Translations under genes and position numbers: made by a program
Notes under the pieces: model-generated
What the model was told of the DNA's origin: nothing
The model's database searches: none
The model's input: only the letters and a program-made list of their open reading frames with translations
In this document: piece by piece, positions 28,917 through 36,890 of the stretch
Layout of the letters: each line of letters starts with the position of its first letter
Position numbering within the stretch: position 1 is the first letter of the stretch
Source: DATFVB01 sp963714035
Lineage (GTDB): Bacteria; Acidobacteriota; Thermoanaerobaculia; UBA5066; DATFVB01
Direction of reading: 5' to 3'
Assembly: GCA_963714035.1 (NCBI GenBank)
Contig: OY970224.1
Span: 868,001 to 932,000, forward strand
Length of the DNA stretch: 64,000 nucleotides

Positions 28917-29033
28917 TCCCACTCCAAATGAACTTGCGTCCCACGTCTTCGACGCGATTCTCGCGTCCTTCGACGCGATTTTCTCGCGCCGCACCGACCC
29001 GGACGCCGCACTCCCCTCGGCAAGGGGACACGA

Positions 29034-29062
29034 AAGATATCCGTAAACTCTTGGGCTGTCAA
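29034..29062 (-). promoter_or_regulatory. Promoter of rplM-rpsI-rpsB-tsf-pyrH-frr
   Basis: Minus strand TTGACA (29057-29062), 17-base spacer, TATCTT (29034-29039). It has the same design as the str promoter: perfect -35, 4/6 -10. It lies directly upstream of the divergent ubiE start. Confidence 0.75.
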
Positions 29063-29079
29063 GCTGCTATTCTCCGCGG

Positions 29080-29760
29080 GTGCCCGATCTGGACAAGTCG
29101 CCGGCGGCGGTCGCTTCGATGTTCTCCCGGATCGCCCCCCGATACGACGCGCTCAACCACCTCCTTTCCTTCAATCGGGACCGCCGGTGGCGGGCGCGGG
29201 CCGCACGGCTCGTGGATGCAGGGCGCCGGCGCGTCCTGGACCTCGCGACGGGGACCGGCGACCTCGCGGCGGCTCTGGCCCGGCCCGGAAGAACGGTCGT
29301 CGGAGCCGATTTCTGCCTCGACATGCTCGCCCGGGCGCACCGGAAGGAGAGCCCGTGCTCGCTTTCCGCCGCAGATGCGCTCGCCCTCCCGTTCCCGGAC
29401 GAGGCCTTCGACGCCGTCACGATCGCCTTCGGCGTGAGGAACTTCGCCGATCTGGGACGCGGGCTCGCCGAGATGAAACGCGTGCTGCGGCCGGGAGGGC
29501 TCCTCCTGATCCTGGAGTTCTCCCAGCCGACGGGGCCGGCCGGAGCCGCGTATCGCGTCTACGCCGACCGGATCCTCCCCCGCGTCGGCGGGTTCTTCTC
29601 GGGGAGCCCAGAGGCTTACCACTATCTCCACCGGTCGACGCGGGCCTGGCCGGGACGGGAAGCGCTCGCCGGGATCCTTCGCGGGGCGGGATTCGACGAC
29701 GTCGTCGGCCGGCCGATGACCTTCGGGGTCGTGGCCCTCCATACCGGAAGGAAGCCTTGA
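29080..29760 (+). CDS. ubiE: Demethylmenaquinone/ubiquinone methyltransferase (UbiE/MenG)
   Basis: SAM-dependent C-methyltransferase (226 aa) of quinone biosynthesis; menaquinone is more likely than ubiquinone in a non-proteobacterium, but the sequence does not decide. Motifs: YDALNHLLSFNRDRRW (residues 23-38), LDLATGTGDLA (SAM motif I), FGVRNFADLGRGLAEMKRVL and EFSQP. The GTG start at 29080 has no SD, and a TATTCT lies six bases before it, suggesting a leaderless mRNA. Its stop overlaps the folD start (TTGA). Confidence 0.92.
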   Translation: MPDLDKSPAAVASMFSRIAPRYDALNHLLSFNRDRRWRARAARLVDAGRRRVLDLATGTGDLAAALARPGRTVVGADFCLDMLARAHRKESPCSLSAADALALPFPDEAFDAVTIAFGVRNFADLGRGLAEMKRVLRPGGLLLILEFSQPTGPAGAAYRVYADRILPRVGGFFSGSPEAYHYLHRSTRAWPGREALAGILRGAGFDDVVGRPMTFGVVALHTGRKP

Positions 29761-30617
29761 GCGCCCGCGTCCTGGAAGGCACCGGAGTTGCCGCCGAGCT
29801 TCGCGCCGAGGCGGCAGCAGCGGCAGCGGCTTTCGCCTCCGCTCACGGCCGCCTGCCGGGCCTGCGGGTGATCCTCGCCGGCGACGACCCGGGCTCGGCC
29901 GTCTACGTCCGCAGCAAGGAGAAAGCCGCGCGGGAAGCCGGGATCGCGGCGGAAACGGTGCGGATGCCGGCGCGGACGACGATCGAGGAGGTCCTCGCGT
30001 GCGTCGCGCAAGCCAATGCCGACCCGGCCGTCGACGGGCTCCTCGTCCAGATGCCGCTCCCCTCCGGGCTCGACGCCCGACGGGTGCTCGACGCCGTCGA
30101 TCCGGCCAAAGACGTCGACGGATTCCATCCGTTCAACGTCGGACTCCTCCAGCAGGGAAGGCCCGGCCTCGTGCCCTGCACCCCGGCGGGAATCATGGAG
30201 CTCCTCCACCGGGAGGGTTTCGCCGTCACGGGAAAGAGAGCGGTCGTCGTCGGGCGGAGCGAGATTGTGGGAAAGCCCATGGCGGCGCTCCTGCTCGCGC
30301 AGAACGCCACGGTCACCGTCGCGCACTCGAAGACGCCCGACCTTCCCGCCGTCTGCCGGGAGGCGGAGATCCTCGTGGTCGCGATCGGGCGGCCGCGCTT
30401 CGTCACCGCCGAGTTCGTCCGCCCGGGAGCCGTCGTGGTCGACGTCGGCATCAACCGACTCGACGCGGGGCTCGCCGGGGACGTCGATTTCGAATCCGTT
30501 CGGATCGTCGCGTCCGCGGTGACGCCCGTGCCGAAGGGAGTCGGGCCCCTGACCGTCGCGATGCTTCTGAAGAACACCGTGAAGGCGGCACGAGCGCGAG
30601 AATCCCAACGGAGTTGA
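29757..30617 (+). CDS. folD: Methylenetetrahydrofolate dehydrogenase/cyclohydrolase
   Basis: FolD (286 aa), a bifunctional NADP-dependent enzyme interconverting 5,10-methylene-THF, methenyl-THF and 10-formyl-THF. Catalytic YVRSKEKAAREAGI (Lys near residue 50), DGLLVQMPLPSGLD, PAKDVDGFHPFNVG, the cofactor motif VVVGRSEIVGKPMA and DVGINRL are present. The TTG start at 29757-29759 overlaps the ubiE stop as TTGA, with GGAAGGA just upstream. Confidence 0.95.
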   Translation: MSARVLEGTGVAAELRAEAAAAAAAFASAHGRLPGLRVILAGDDPGSAVYVRSKEKAAREAGIAAETVRMPARTTIEEVLACVAQANADPAVDGLLVQMPLPSGLDARRVLDAVDPAKDVDGFHPFNVGLLQQGRPGLVPCTPAGIMELLHREGFAVTGKRAVVVGRSEIVGKPMAALLLAQNATVTVAHSKTPDLPAVCREAEILVVAIGRPRFVTAEFVRPGAVVVDVGINRLDAGLAGDVDFESVRIVASAVTPVPKGVGPLTVAMLLKNTVKAARARESQRS

Positions 30618-30634
30618 TCGTGCCGCCTTCTCGA

Positions 30635-30688
30635 AACCTCACCCCGGCCGGCGCGACGCCGGCCGCCCCTCTCCAGGTGGAGAGGGGG
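30635..30688. repeat. Repeat family 3, intergenic copy (folD-coaE)
   Basis: AACCTCACCCC end, an internal GGCCGGCG/CGCCGGCC inverted pair and a CCCCTCTCCA/TGGAGAGGGG hairpin. It shares ends and core with the copies in ispD (24113-24152) and lipA (49731-49865). Confidence 0.65.
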
Positions 30689-30702
30689 AATTCGTCTGAA
30701 TC

Positions 30703-31299
30703 GTGCTGAAAATCGGCCTGACCGGCGGGATCGGGGCCGGCAAGTCGTCCGCTGCAAAAATACTGCACGATTTTGGAGCGGTGGTCTTCGATGCCGACGC
30801 GATCGTGGCGGAGCTGTACGTCCCCGGCGCGCCGGGCGCGAGGGCCGTCGAGCGGCTCTTCGGCTCCGACGTGCTCGACGGCGGCGCCGTCTCGAAGCCG
30901 GCCCTCGCGAAGCTCGCGTTCGGCGACGCGGAGGCGCGGCGGCGGCTCGAAGCGGCGATCCACCCCCTCGTCATTGCCGAGATCCGCCGCCGGTTCGCGG
31001 AGGCGGAGCACGCCGGCGCGGCGGCCGCGGTCGCCGAAGCGTCCCAGCTCCTCGAAGGCGGTTACGCGGGGGAATTCGACCGCGTCCTCCTCGTCGTCGC
31101 GCCCCGACCCGTACGGCTCGCGCGGGCCGAAGCGCGGGGCCTCGCCCGCGATGAAGCCGAACGGCGGATCGCGGCCCAGATGGCGGAAGAGGAGGCGCGG
31201 GCGTTCGCCCACGATGTCGTCGACAACGCGGGAACGGTCGAGGAGCTGCGGGAAAAGGTCGCGCACCTGTACCGAAGTTGGACCGAGGTTGTCCCCTGA
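30703..31299 (+). CDS. coaE: Dephospho-CoA kinase
   Basis: CoaE (198 aa), last step of coenzyme A synthesis: phosphorylates the ribose 3'-OH of dephospho-CoA. P-loop GLTGGIGAGKSS at residues 5-16, FDADAIVAELY near 29 and the AIHPLVIAEIRRR block. The usual VxVVPLLxE stretch is replaced by VAEASQLLEGG, a mild divergence. GTG start at 30703, 15 bases after the repeat unit. Confidence 0.93.
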   Translation: MLKIGLTGGIGAGKSSAAKILHDFGAVVFDADAIVAELYVPGAPGARAVERLFGSDVLDGGAVSKPALAKLAFGDAEARRRLEAAIHPLVIAEIRRRFAEAEHAGAAAAVAEASQLLEGGYAGEFDRVLLVVAPRPVRLARAEARGLARDEAERRIAAQMAEEEARAFAHDVVDNAGTVEELREKVAHLYRSWTEVVP

Positions 31300-31387
31300 C
31301 GCTGACCGTCCATCCGCAAACCGTGGCCGCGACGCACCACGGCGCCTCGAACCCGGAGAATCACGCTCAATTCGGGTGGCCTCGAGA

Positions 31388-31426
31388 CGCGGCGAGGCGC
31401 CAGCCCGGCGGGATGCATCGTCCGCG
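31388..31426. repeat. Palindromic repeat family 2, short internally deleted copy
   Basis: Both ends of the 120-bp element found at 45862-45979 and 46567-46688 (CGCGGCGAGGCGC at one end, GATGCATCG at the other) are joined without its middle, leaving about 39 bp just before the rdgB promoter. Confidence 0.55.
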
Positions 31427-31431
31427 CCGGC

Positions 31432-31437
31432 TACAAT
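31432..31437 (+). promoter_or_regulatory. -10 element of rdgB (leaderless type)
   Basis: TACAAT, 5/6 match to TATAAT, ending six bases before the GTG start of rdgB. Transcription would begin at or next to the start codon. No convincing -35 is seen. Confidence 0.5.
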
Positions 31438-31443
31438 CCCTTC

Positions 31444-31998
31444 GTGAAGATCCTGCTCGTGACCAGCTCCGCCTCCAAAGCCCGCGAGGCGGGCGAGATC
31501 CTCGGATCGGACGTCGAACGCGCCGACGTCGAGCTCCCGGAGATCCAGGCCGCCACGATCGAGGAGGTCGCGCGGGAAAAAGCCCGGGAGGCCTTCCGGC
31601 GCCTCGAGCGGGCGTGCGTGGTCGAGGACTCCGCGCTCGGATTCTCGGCCTGGGGCGGCCTGCCCGGTCCCTACGTCAAATGGTTCGAGAGGCTCGCCGG
31701 GCTCGAGGCTCTCTGCCGGTCGCTCGACGGGTTTCGCGACCGGCGCGCGGCCGCGACGTGCATTCTCGCGTTTCGATCGGAGACCGAGCAGCTCACGGCG
31801 ATCGGCCGGATCGACGGGTCGATCGCCGAGAAGCCCCGGGGAAACGGCGGGTTCGGATGGGACTCGATCTTCGTTCCCGACGGGGAGAAGCGGACGTTCG
31901 CCGAGATGAGCGCCTCCGAGAAGAACGGGATCTCGCACCGGCGGCGGGCGTGGGAAGAGCTTCGACGCAAGATCCGTCTCTGGCAGGACGGGCGCTGA
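31444..31998 (+). CDS. rdgB: XTP/dITP diphosphohydrolase (RdgB/ITPase family)
   Basis: House-cleaning nucleotidase (184 aa) that hydrolyses dITP and XTP to monophosphates. Family motifs: SSASKAREAGEIL (residues 8-20; the usual Asn of SxNxxK is Ala here), VVEDSALGFSAWGGLPGPY, FGWDSIFVPDG and EKNGISHRRRAW. The short length and GLPGPY loop resemble the archaeal/eukaryotic ITPase branch. GTG start at 31444 with no SD. Confidence 0.88.
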   Translation: MKILLVTSSASKAREAGEILGSDVERADVELPEIQAATIEEVAREKAREAFRRLERACVVEDSALGFSAWGGLPGPYVKWFERLAGLEALCRSLDGFRDRRAAATCILAFRSETEQLTAIGRIDGSIAEKPRGNGGFGWDSIFVPDGEKRTFAEMSASEKNGISHRRRAWEELRRKIRLWQDGR

Positions 31999-32796
31999 GT
32001 GCCCGAAGGAGCGGCCGGCGCGAGAACGCGGGCGCGCGGAGCCGCTCCCGGTGATCCCGTCCCGACCGTGACCCGCCTTTCCCCCACCCGCCGGGTCTTT
32101 CTCTTCGGCGCCCTCGCCGCGGCGCTCGCCGCCGCCGCCTTCGGAGCGCCTGCACCCGAAAATCCGCCCGCCGACGAGTCCGCGGCGCGGGAACGGATCC
32201 GCGTGCTTCGCGACGCGGCCGAAACGGGCCGCGAATCGGCCATCGACGACTTCGTCGCGTTCGTCGCCGGATACGTCCGCGACCGACCCGGCTCGCCGCT
32301 CTCCGGCGAGCTCCGGCGCGACCTGCCGCGCGACCTGAAGGTACGGGCGCGCGACGCGGAGCGGAAGGGGGAAGGGCGGCGGGCGCTGGCGCTGTACCGG
32401 ATCTTCGAGCGCCTCCCCTTCGCGCCTCCCGATCGCGAGGTCACGCGGCACCGCCGGGCGCTGGAATCGGCGTTCATCGCCGCGCGCGAGTCGCCGAACC
32501 CGGGCCATGCCGCCGTCGTCGCGCGCGAGAGCGAAGATCTCGCGATACCGGTGCGGTGGCCGGGCCGCCGCGAGGGCCTGACGGGAGTCCTGCACTTTCG
32601 AAACCGCCTCGCCCGGGAATGGCGCGCCGTCCCGGTGACGGCCGGACCGCGAGGAACCCTGCAGGCGACGATCCCAGGCGGCGAGGTCGTCCCTCCGGCG
32701 ATCGACTACTGGTCGGAAGTGCGCGACGCCTCCGGAACCGTACGACGCGCCGGCTCTCCCGAACGCCCGATCGTCGTGCGGGTCCTCCCCCGCTGA
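31999..32796 (+). CDS. Uncharacterised exported protein
   Basis: A 265-aa protein I do not recognise. GTG at 31999 directly abuts the rdgB stop. Residues about 30-50 (RRVFLFGALAAALAAAAFG) form a signal peptide with a twin-Arg-like start, which suggests the real start may be nearer to it. The rest is a charged, Arg-rich helical region followed by a beta-type C-terminus (LTGVLHFRN, GTLQATIPGGEVV, EYW-like motifs) that looks like a small domain for binding outside the membrane. No catalytic motif seen. Confidence 0.6.
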   Translation: MPEGAAGARTRARGAAPGDPVPTVTRLSPTRRVFLFGALAAALAAAAFGAPAPENPPADESAARERIRVLRDAAETGRESAIDDFVAFVAGYVRDRPGSPLSGELRRDLPRDLKVRARDAERKGEGRRALALYRIFERLPFAPPDREVTRHRRALESAFIAARESPNPGHAAVVARESEDLAIPVRWPGRREGLTGVLHFRNRLAREWRAVPVTAGPRGTLQATIPGGEVVPPAIDYWSEVRDASGTVRRAGSPERPIVVRVLPR

Positions 32797-32850
32797 TTCG
32801 CCCTCCGCGGCCGGCATTTTCGCCCGGGAAGCCGCGCCCTTTCCCCCCGC

Positions 32851-32856
32851 TATACT
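32851..32856 (+). promoter_or_regulatory. Candidate -10 for small ORF and aldo/keto reductase
   Basis: TATACT (5/6 match), 30 bases before the small ORF at 32887. No clear -35 upstream; plausible because few AT-rich hexamers occur in this GC-rich spacer. Confidence 0.35.
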
Positions 32857-32886
32857 CGGGGAGCTCGTTTCCGTGAAAGGAAGTCG

Positions 32887-32991
32887 ATGCGGCGCAGCAG
32901 GGACGAACAGCAGGGATCCGCCGACGACGGGACGGTAAACCGGACGGCCCGGGCCGCCCCGGTTCGACCCGCCTTCGAGAGGCCGCGATGA
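32887..32991 (+). CDS. Small ORF (34 aa) coupled to the aldo/keto reductase
   Basis: ATG at 32887 with AAAGGAAG three bases upstream; 34 codons, sequence rich in Arg, Asp and Pro (starts MRRSRDEQQGSADD). Its TGA overlaps the ATG of the next gene (ATGA at 32988-32991). It could be a leader that couples translation, or a chance ORF. No similarity recognised. Confidence 0.4.
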   Translation: MRRSRDEQQGSADDGTVNRTARAAPVRPAFERPR

Positions 32992-34091
32992 TCGACGGCC
33001 GCGCGACTCCCGAGGGGACGAGCCGCTTCGCCGCGCGTTCCTCGGCGCCGGAGGCGCACTTCCGGAAGACGACGGGCGACCTCGTGCTCTCCTCGATCGG
33101 GCTCGGGACGTATCTCGGCCCGGAGGACGACGACACCGACCGCGGCTACGAAGAGTCCTTCGCGATCGGGCTCTCGCTCGGCGTCAACCTCGTCGACACG
33201 GCCGTGAACTACCGGGGCCAGCGGAGCGAGCGCGCGATCGGGCGCGCCGTCGCTGCCGCGGCGGACGGCGGCGCCGCCCGCGACGAGATCTTCGTCGCGA
33301 CGAAAGGAGGATTTCTCCCCTACGACAGCGAGGACCCCCGCCCGCCCGAGGCGCAGGCCCGGCAGGCGTTCTTCGACACGGGCATGCTCTCCGCGCCCGA
33401 CGTCGCCGCCGACTGCCACGCGATGTCGCCGCAGTTCCTCGGAGAGATGATCGAGCTCAGCCGGAAGAATCTCGGTCTCTCGACGATCGACCTCTATTAC
33501 CTCCACAATCCCGAGACCCAGCTCCAGGCGGTCAGCCGCTCCGCTTTCGCGGGCCGGCTCCGCCGGGCGATCGAAGTCCTCGAAAAGGCGGTGGAGGAGC
33601 GGCGGATCGGCGCGTGGGGGATCGCCACGTGGGACGCCCTCCGCGTGCCGCCGTCGCACCCCGCCCACCTGTCGCTCGCCGAGATCGCCGCGGCCGCGCG
33701 GGACGTCGCGGGCGACGAAAATCACTTCGCCGCCGTCCAGGCGCCGATCAACCTCGCGATGGCGCAGGCGATCGCCTATCCCTCCCAGCCGTGGCGGGGA
33801 GGAATGGTCCCGCTCGCGTCGGCGGCGGCGGACCTCGGCCTCGCGCTCTTCGCGTCCGCGTCGATCCTTCAGGGAAGGCTCGCCGACGCCGATCTGCCTC
33901 CGCCGATCGACGCGCTCTTCCGGGACGTTCCGGCGGGCGTCCAGCGGGCGCTCCAGCTTTCGCGGTCGGGTCCCGGCGTCACGTCGGCCCTCGTCGGCGT
34001 GTCGAATCCCGCGCACGCGCGCGACACTTTCGCCCTCGCCCGGATCGCGCCGGGGGATCCGGAGGCGGTGGCCGCGCTGTTCGACGCTTAG
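32988..34091 (+). CDS. Aldo/keto reductase family oxidoreductase
   Basis: A 367-aa NAD(P)-dependent TIM-barrel oxidoreductase. Visible AKR landmarks: SSIGLGTYLGPEDDD near the N-terminus, VDTAVNYRGQRSERAIGRAV (catalytic Asp and Tyr), the ATKGGF lysine strand and DLYYLHNPE with the active-site His. An insertion of about 30 residues after the Lys strand (EDPRPPEAQARQAF) distinguishes it from simple AKRs. Substrate unknown. It ends four bases into the convergent pepA. Confidence 0.82.
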   Translation: MIDGRATPEGTSRFAARSSAPEAHFRKTTGDLVLSSIGLGTYLGPEDDDTDRGYEESFAIGLSLGVNLVDTAVNYRGQRSERAIGRAVAAAADGGAARDEIFVATKGGFLPYDSEDPRPPEAQARQAFFDTGMLSAPDVAADCHAMSPQFLGEMIELSRKNLGLSTIDLYYLHNPETQLQAVSRSAFAGRLRRAIEVLEKAVEERRIGAWGIATWDALRVPPSHPAHLSLAEIAAAARDVAGDENHFAAVQAPINLAMAQAIAYPSQPWRGGMVPLASAAADLGLALFASASILQGRLADADLPPPIDALFRDVPAGVQRALQLSRSGPGVTSALVGVSNPAHARDTFALARIAPGDPEAVAALFDA

Positions 34092-35533
34092 CGCCGGCGG
34101 CGCCGGGGAGCCGCCGGACGTCGGCGGGGAGATCCGCCTCCCGCGACGCGCCGGCGGAGCATCTCGATCGTCGCGGCGATTCCGAAGCCGGACGCGCCCG
34201 CCGGATAGCCCGCCCGCGCCTTCTCGAAGTGCGCGGTGCCCGCGATGTCGCAGTGCGCCCAGGGCACGCCCGCCGGCACGAACTCCTTCAGGAAGATCGC
34301 GGCGCTCACGGTCCCGGCCCACCGGCCTCCCGCGTTCTTCATGTCCGCGTAGTCCGACTTCAGGAGGTCCCGGTACTCGTCCCACAGCGGGAGCCGCCAG
34401 AAGCGGTCCCCGGTGCGGTCGCCGGCCGCCATCAGGTCGCCGGCGAGCCGGTCGTCGTTCGCCATCAGGCCGGCGCACTCGTGGCCGAGAGCGACGAGGA
34501 CGGCGCCGGTGAGTGTCGCGTAGTCGATGATCGCGTCGGGCCGGAATTTCTCGGCGTACGACAGCGCATCGGCGAGGATCAGGCGCCCTTCCGCGTCCGT
34601 GTTGTCGACTTCGACCGTCTTGCCGTTCCGCATCCGGAGAATGTCCCCCGGCCGGTACGAGGTGCCGGAAGGGACGTTCTCGGCGATCGGCGCCAGCGCC
34701 GTGACGGTGACCGGAAGGGCGAGCCGATGGGCGGCGCGCACGATCGCGAGCGCCGTCGCGGCGCCCATCATGTCGAACTTCATCTCTCCCATCGACGCGG
34801 CGCCCTTGATCGAGATCCCGCCGGAATCGAACGTGATCCCCTTGCCGACGAGGACGACGTTCGCGCGCGGCGCGCGCGGCCGATGCGCCAGGATGAGGAA
34901 GCCCGGCGGGCGGCGGCTGCCGGAGGAGACGCCGAGCACTCCCCCCATCCGCTCGCGGCGAATCTCCGCGGGCGAGAGCGACCGGAAATAGAGGCCGTCG
35001 CGCCGCGCGGCGGAGGCGACGATCGCGGACAGCTCCCTCGAGCCGAGGTCGTTGGCGGGGGTATTCCCGAGGTCGCGCGCCCACTCCGCCATTTCCGCGG
35101 AGACTTCGGCCGCACGCCGGTCCGCGGTCGAGACGTCCGCGCCTTCGACCTCGACGCCGAGCGTCAGGCGCGGCCGCTTCCCGCTGCTCCGGTAACGCCG
35201 GAAGTCATAGTCGGAAAGGGCGACGTGAGGCAGCAGGGCCGACGCGATCTCACCGGCCTCGCGCGGGTAGACGAAGAGGGCGGACGTCACGCCGCGCTTC
35301 TGCATCGAGTGCGCCGCCTGCCGGGTCGCCCCGCGGAGCGCCGCCAGGAGGCTCGCGCCGGGCTTGTACCGGTGCACGAGAACGGCCGGCCGCCGGTCCC
35401 CGTCGATCCAGAAGGTCTCGCCGGGGCAATCGGGCGTCGCGCGCCCGATGCCGGAGGGCGTCTTCCCCTTCTCGGGAACGAAATAGTGGATCTCCGGGAA
35501 CTTGCGGCCGGGACGCCAGAGCAGTTTCGCCAT
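34088..35533 (-). CDS. pepA: Leucyl aminopeptidase (M17 family)
   Basis: Cytosolic M17 metallo-aminopeptidase (481 aa), trimming N-terminal residues with two zinc or manganese ions. The C-terminal catalytic domain has VGKGITFDSGGISIKG, FDMMGAATAL and the signature NTDAEGRLILADAL. The C-terminus is a basic Arg/Pro tail of about 15 residues. An SD (GAGG) lies four bases before ATG at 35531-35533. Convergent with the aldo/keto reductase by a 4-base overlap. Confidence 0.92.
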   Translation of the reverse strand: MAKLLWRPGRKFPEIHYFVPEKGKTPSGIGRATPDCPGETFWIDGDRRPAVLVHRYKPGASLLAALRGATRQAAHSMQKRGVTSALFVYPREAGEIASALLPHVALSDYDFRRYRSSGKRPRLTLGVEVEGADVSTADRRAAEVSAEMAEWARDLGNTPANDLGSRELSAIVASAARRDGLYFRSLSPAEIRRERMGGVLGVSSGSRRPPGFLILAHRPRAPRANVVLVGKGITFDSGGISIKGAASMGEMKFDMMGAATALAIVRAAHRLALPVTVTALAPIAENVPSGTSYRPGDILRMRNGKTVEVDNTDAEGRLILADALSYAEKFRPDAIIDYATLTGAVLVALGHECAGLMANDDRLAGDLMAAGDRTGDRFWRLPLWDEYRDLLKSDYADMKNAGGRWAGTVSAAIFLKEFVPAGVPWAHCDIAGTAHFEKARAGYPAGASGFGIAATIEMLRRRVAGGGSPRRRPAAPRRRRR

Positions 35534-35539
35534 TCGTCC

Positions 35540-36229
35540 TCACATGATTGCCGAGCTTCGAAAACGCTCGGCCAGCAACCTTCCCCCTGCCGAAAACTCC
35601 GGGAGAGCTCGAAACGCCCGCTCGCGCGCCTGGAGGTCCGATTTCTCGCTGGCGGACGCGGCACGATCCTGCAGCGTGTCGACGATTCGCAGGAAGGCGG
35701 CGGCATCATACCCCGCCCGCGAGGCGAGCCGGGCGCCACAGGCATCGAGCTCCGACTCTCTCCCGGCCTCCGCGCCCTCCGGAGCCGGCCCGGGGAAATC
35801 GCGCGCGGGAGACGTCTCCCCCCGGCAGATCTCGCGCGACAGCACGACGGCGAGCTCCGCCTCGGATCGCAGCAGCACGAGAAGACCGCGCGAGATCACG
35901 ACGAGGCGCCCCGGAAACGCCGTCGCGTACGGAACCGTGGACTGCGTTACCGCGAAACGCCACCCCTCGGCGGCCGGACCCGCGCAGGTTCGCCCCACCA
36001 GCGCGACGTATCGCAGGAGACGCGTGTCCGAGGAAAGGGGATCCCGCCCGAAGAGCTGCGCGGCGAGACCGCGCCCTTCCGCGACCGCGGCCGGGTCGGA
36101 AGAGGACGTTCGCGGCGACACGGCGGAAGAGGACGCCGGGGAGGGCGGGCGCGACGTTCCGGGACCGCCGGCGCACGCGAACGCGAGGGCGCCGGCGGCG
36201 ATCGCGAGCCCGGGCGGCCGGGGTCTCAT
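35540..36229 (-). CDS. M48-like lipoprotein with degenerate active site
   Basis: A 229-aa exported protein. The leader LAIAAGALAFACAGG has a lipobox-like cysteine near residue 20, followed by a Ser/Pro linker. The rest resembles the core of M48 metalloproteases (the BepA/LoiP type): YVALVGRTC, YATAFPGRLVVISRGLLVLLRSEAELAVVLSREI. Where the family has HExxH this protein reads REICR, so zinc-dependent activity is unlikely. Its ATG (36227-36229) overlaps the stop of the next upstream gene. It may be a structural or inhibitory paralogue. Confidence 0.72.
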   Translation of the reverse strand: MRPRPPGLAIAAGALAFACAGGPGTSRPPSPASSSAVSPRTSSSDPAAVAEGRGLAAQLFGRDPLSSDTRLLRYVALVGRTCAGPAAEGWRFAVTQSTVPYATAFPGRLVVISRGLLVLLRSEAELAVVLSREICRGETSPARDFPGPAPEGAEAGRESELDACGARLASRAGYDAAAFLRIVDTLQDRAASASEKSDLQARERAFRALPEFSAGGRLLAERFRSSAIM

Positions 36230-36861
36230 CGCGGACGAGGGCGGTACCTTCCGATGCCCCCCGCCCGCTCGAACGCCAGCTGTTCCGCGTCGGTGACCGT
36301 GAGCGAGAAGAGTCGCGCGACCGCGGCGTCGTCGCTCCCGCCGCCGCCGCTCCCCGCGATACCCGCCGACGGCGGAGAAACGACGCGCGGCGGCTCGAAG
36401 TCCGACGGCTCTAGCGCCGCGGCTTCCGACGACTCGCGGCGGAACTGGAACCCCGTCCCGTCGCCGAAGACGAGATTCGCCGCCGCGAGGCCGCCGCCGT
36501 CCCATCGGTACTCGACGCGCGCCTTCTTCTTCCCCGCGGGAACGTCGACGAGCACGGCGGGCCGACCCGCGGGGTCGCGGCGCGCCACGGCCAGCCCCTC
36601 TTCGTAGAGCGCGAGGAACGCGACCGCTCCCGAATCGTCGTCGGCGAGCGCGCGATCGCCGTGCCACGCGCTCCCGTCGAACAGGTAGGTGCGCCCGAAG
36701 GCGTCGATTCGGAGGCGATTCCCGGACGAGCGCACGACCGCGGGCGGAAACGATTTTCCGCCGAAGTCGCGGATTCGGAACGTCGTGATCGTGGGCGACG
36801 GAGGGAAGAAGGCGATCGCGGAGAGGATGACGGCCGAGGAACGGAGCATCCCGGCCAACAT
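36226..36861 (-). CDS. Uncharacterised exported protein
   Basis: Unrecognised (211 aa from the ATG at 36859-36861, 207 aa from the one at 36847-36849; neither has a strong SD). A signal peptide MLRSSAVILSAIAFF is followed by a beta-rich region with DFGGKSFPPAVV, RTYLFDGSAWHGD and VEYRWDGGGLAAANLVF. Its stop overlaps the start of the M48-like lipoprotein (ATGA), so the two are one transcript and probably work together in the envelope. Confidence 0.6.
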   Translation of the reverse strand: MLAGMLRSSAVILSAIAFFPPSPTITTFRIRDFGGKSFPPAVVRSSGNRLRIDAFGRTYLFDGSAWHGDRALADDDSGAVAFLALYEEGLAVARRDPAGRPAVLVDVPAGKKKARVEYRWDGGGLAAANLVFGDGTGFQFRRESSEAAALEPSDFEPPRVVSPPSAGIAGSGGGGSDDAAVARLFSLTVTDAEQLAFERAGGIGRYRPRPR

Positions 36862-36890
36862 AGCAAGCGAGCCTGTTAAACTCAACGGCG

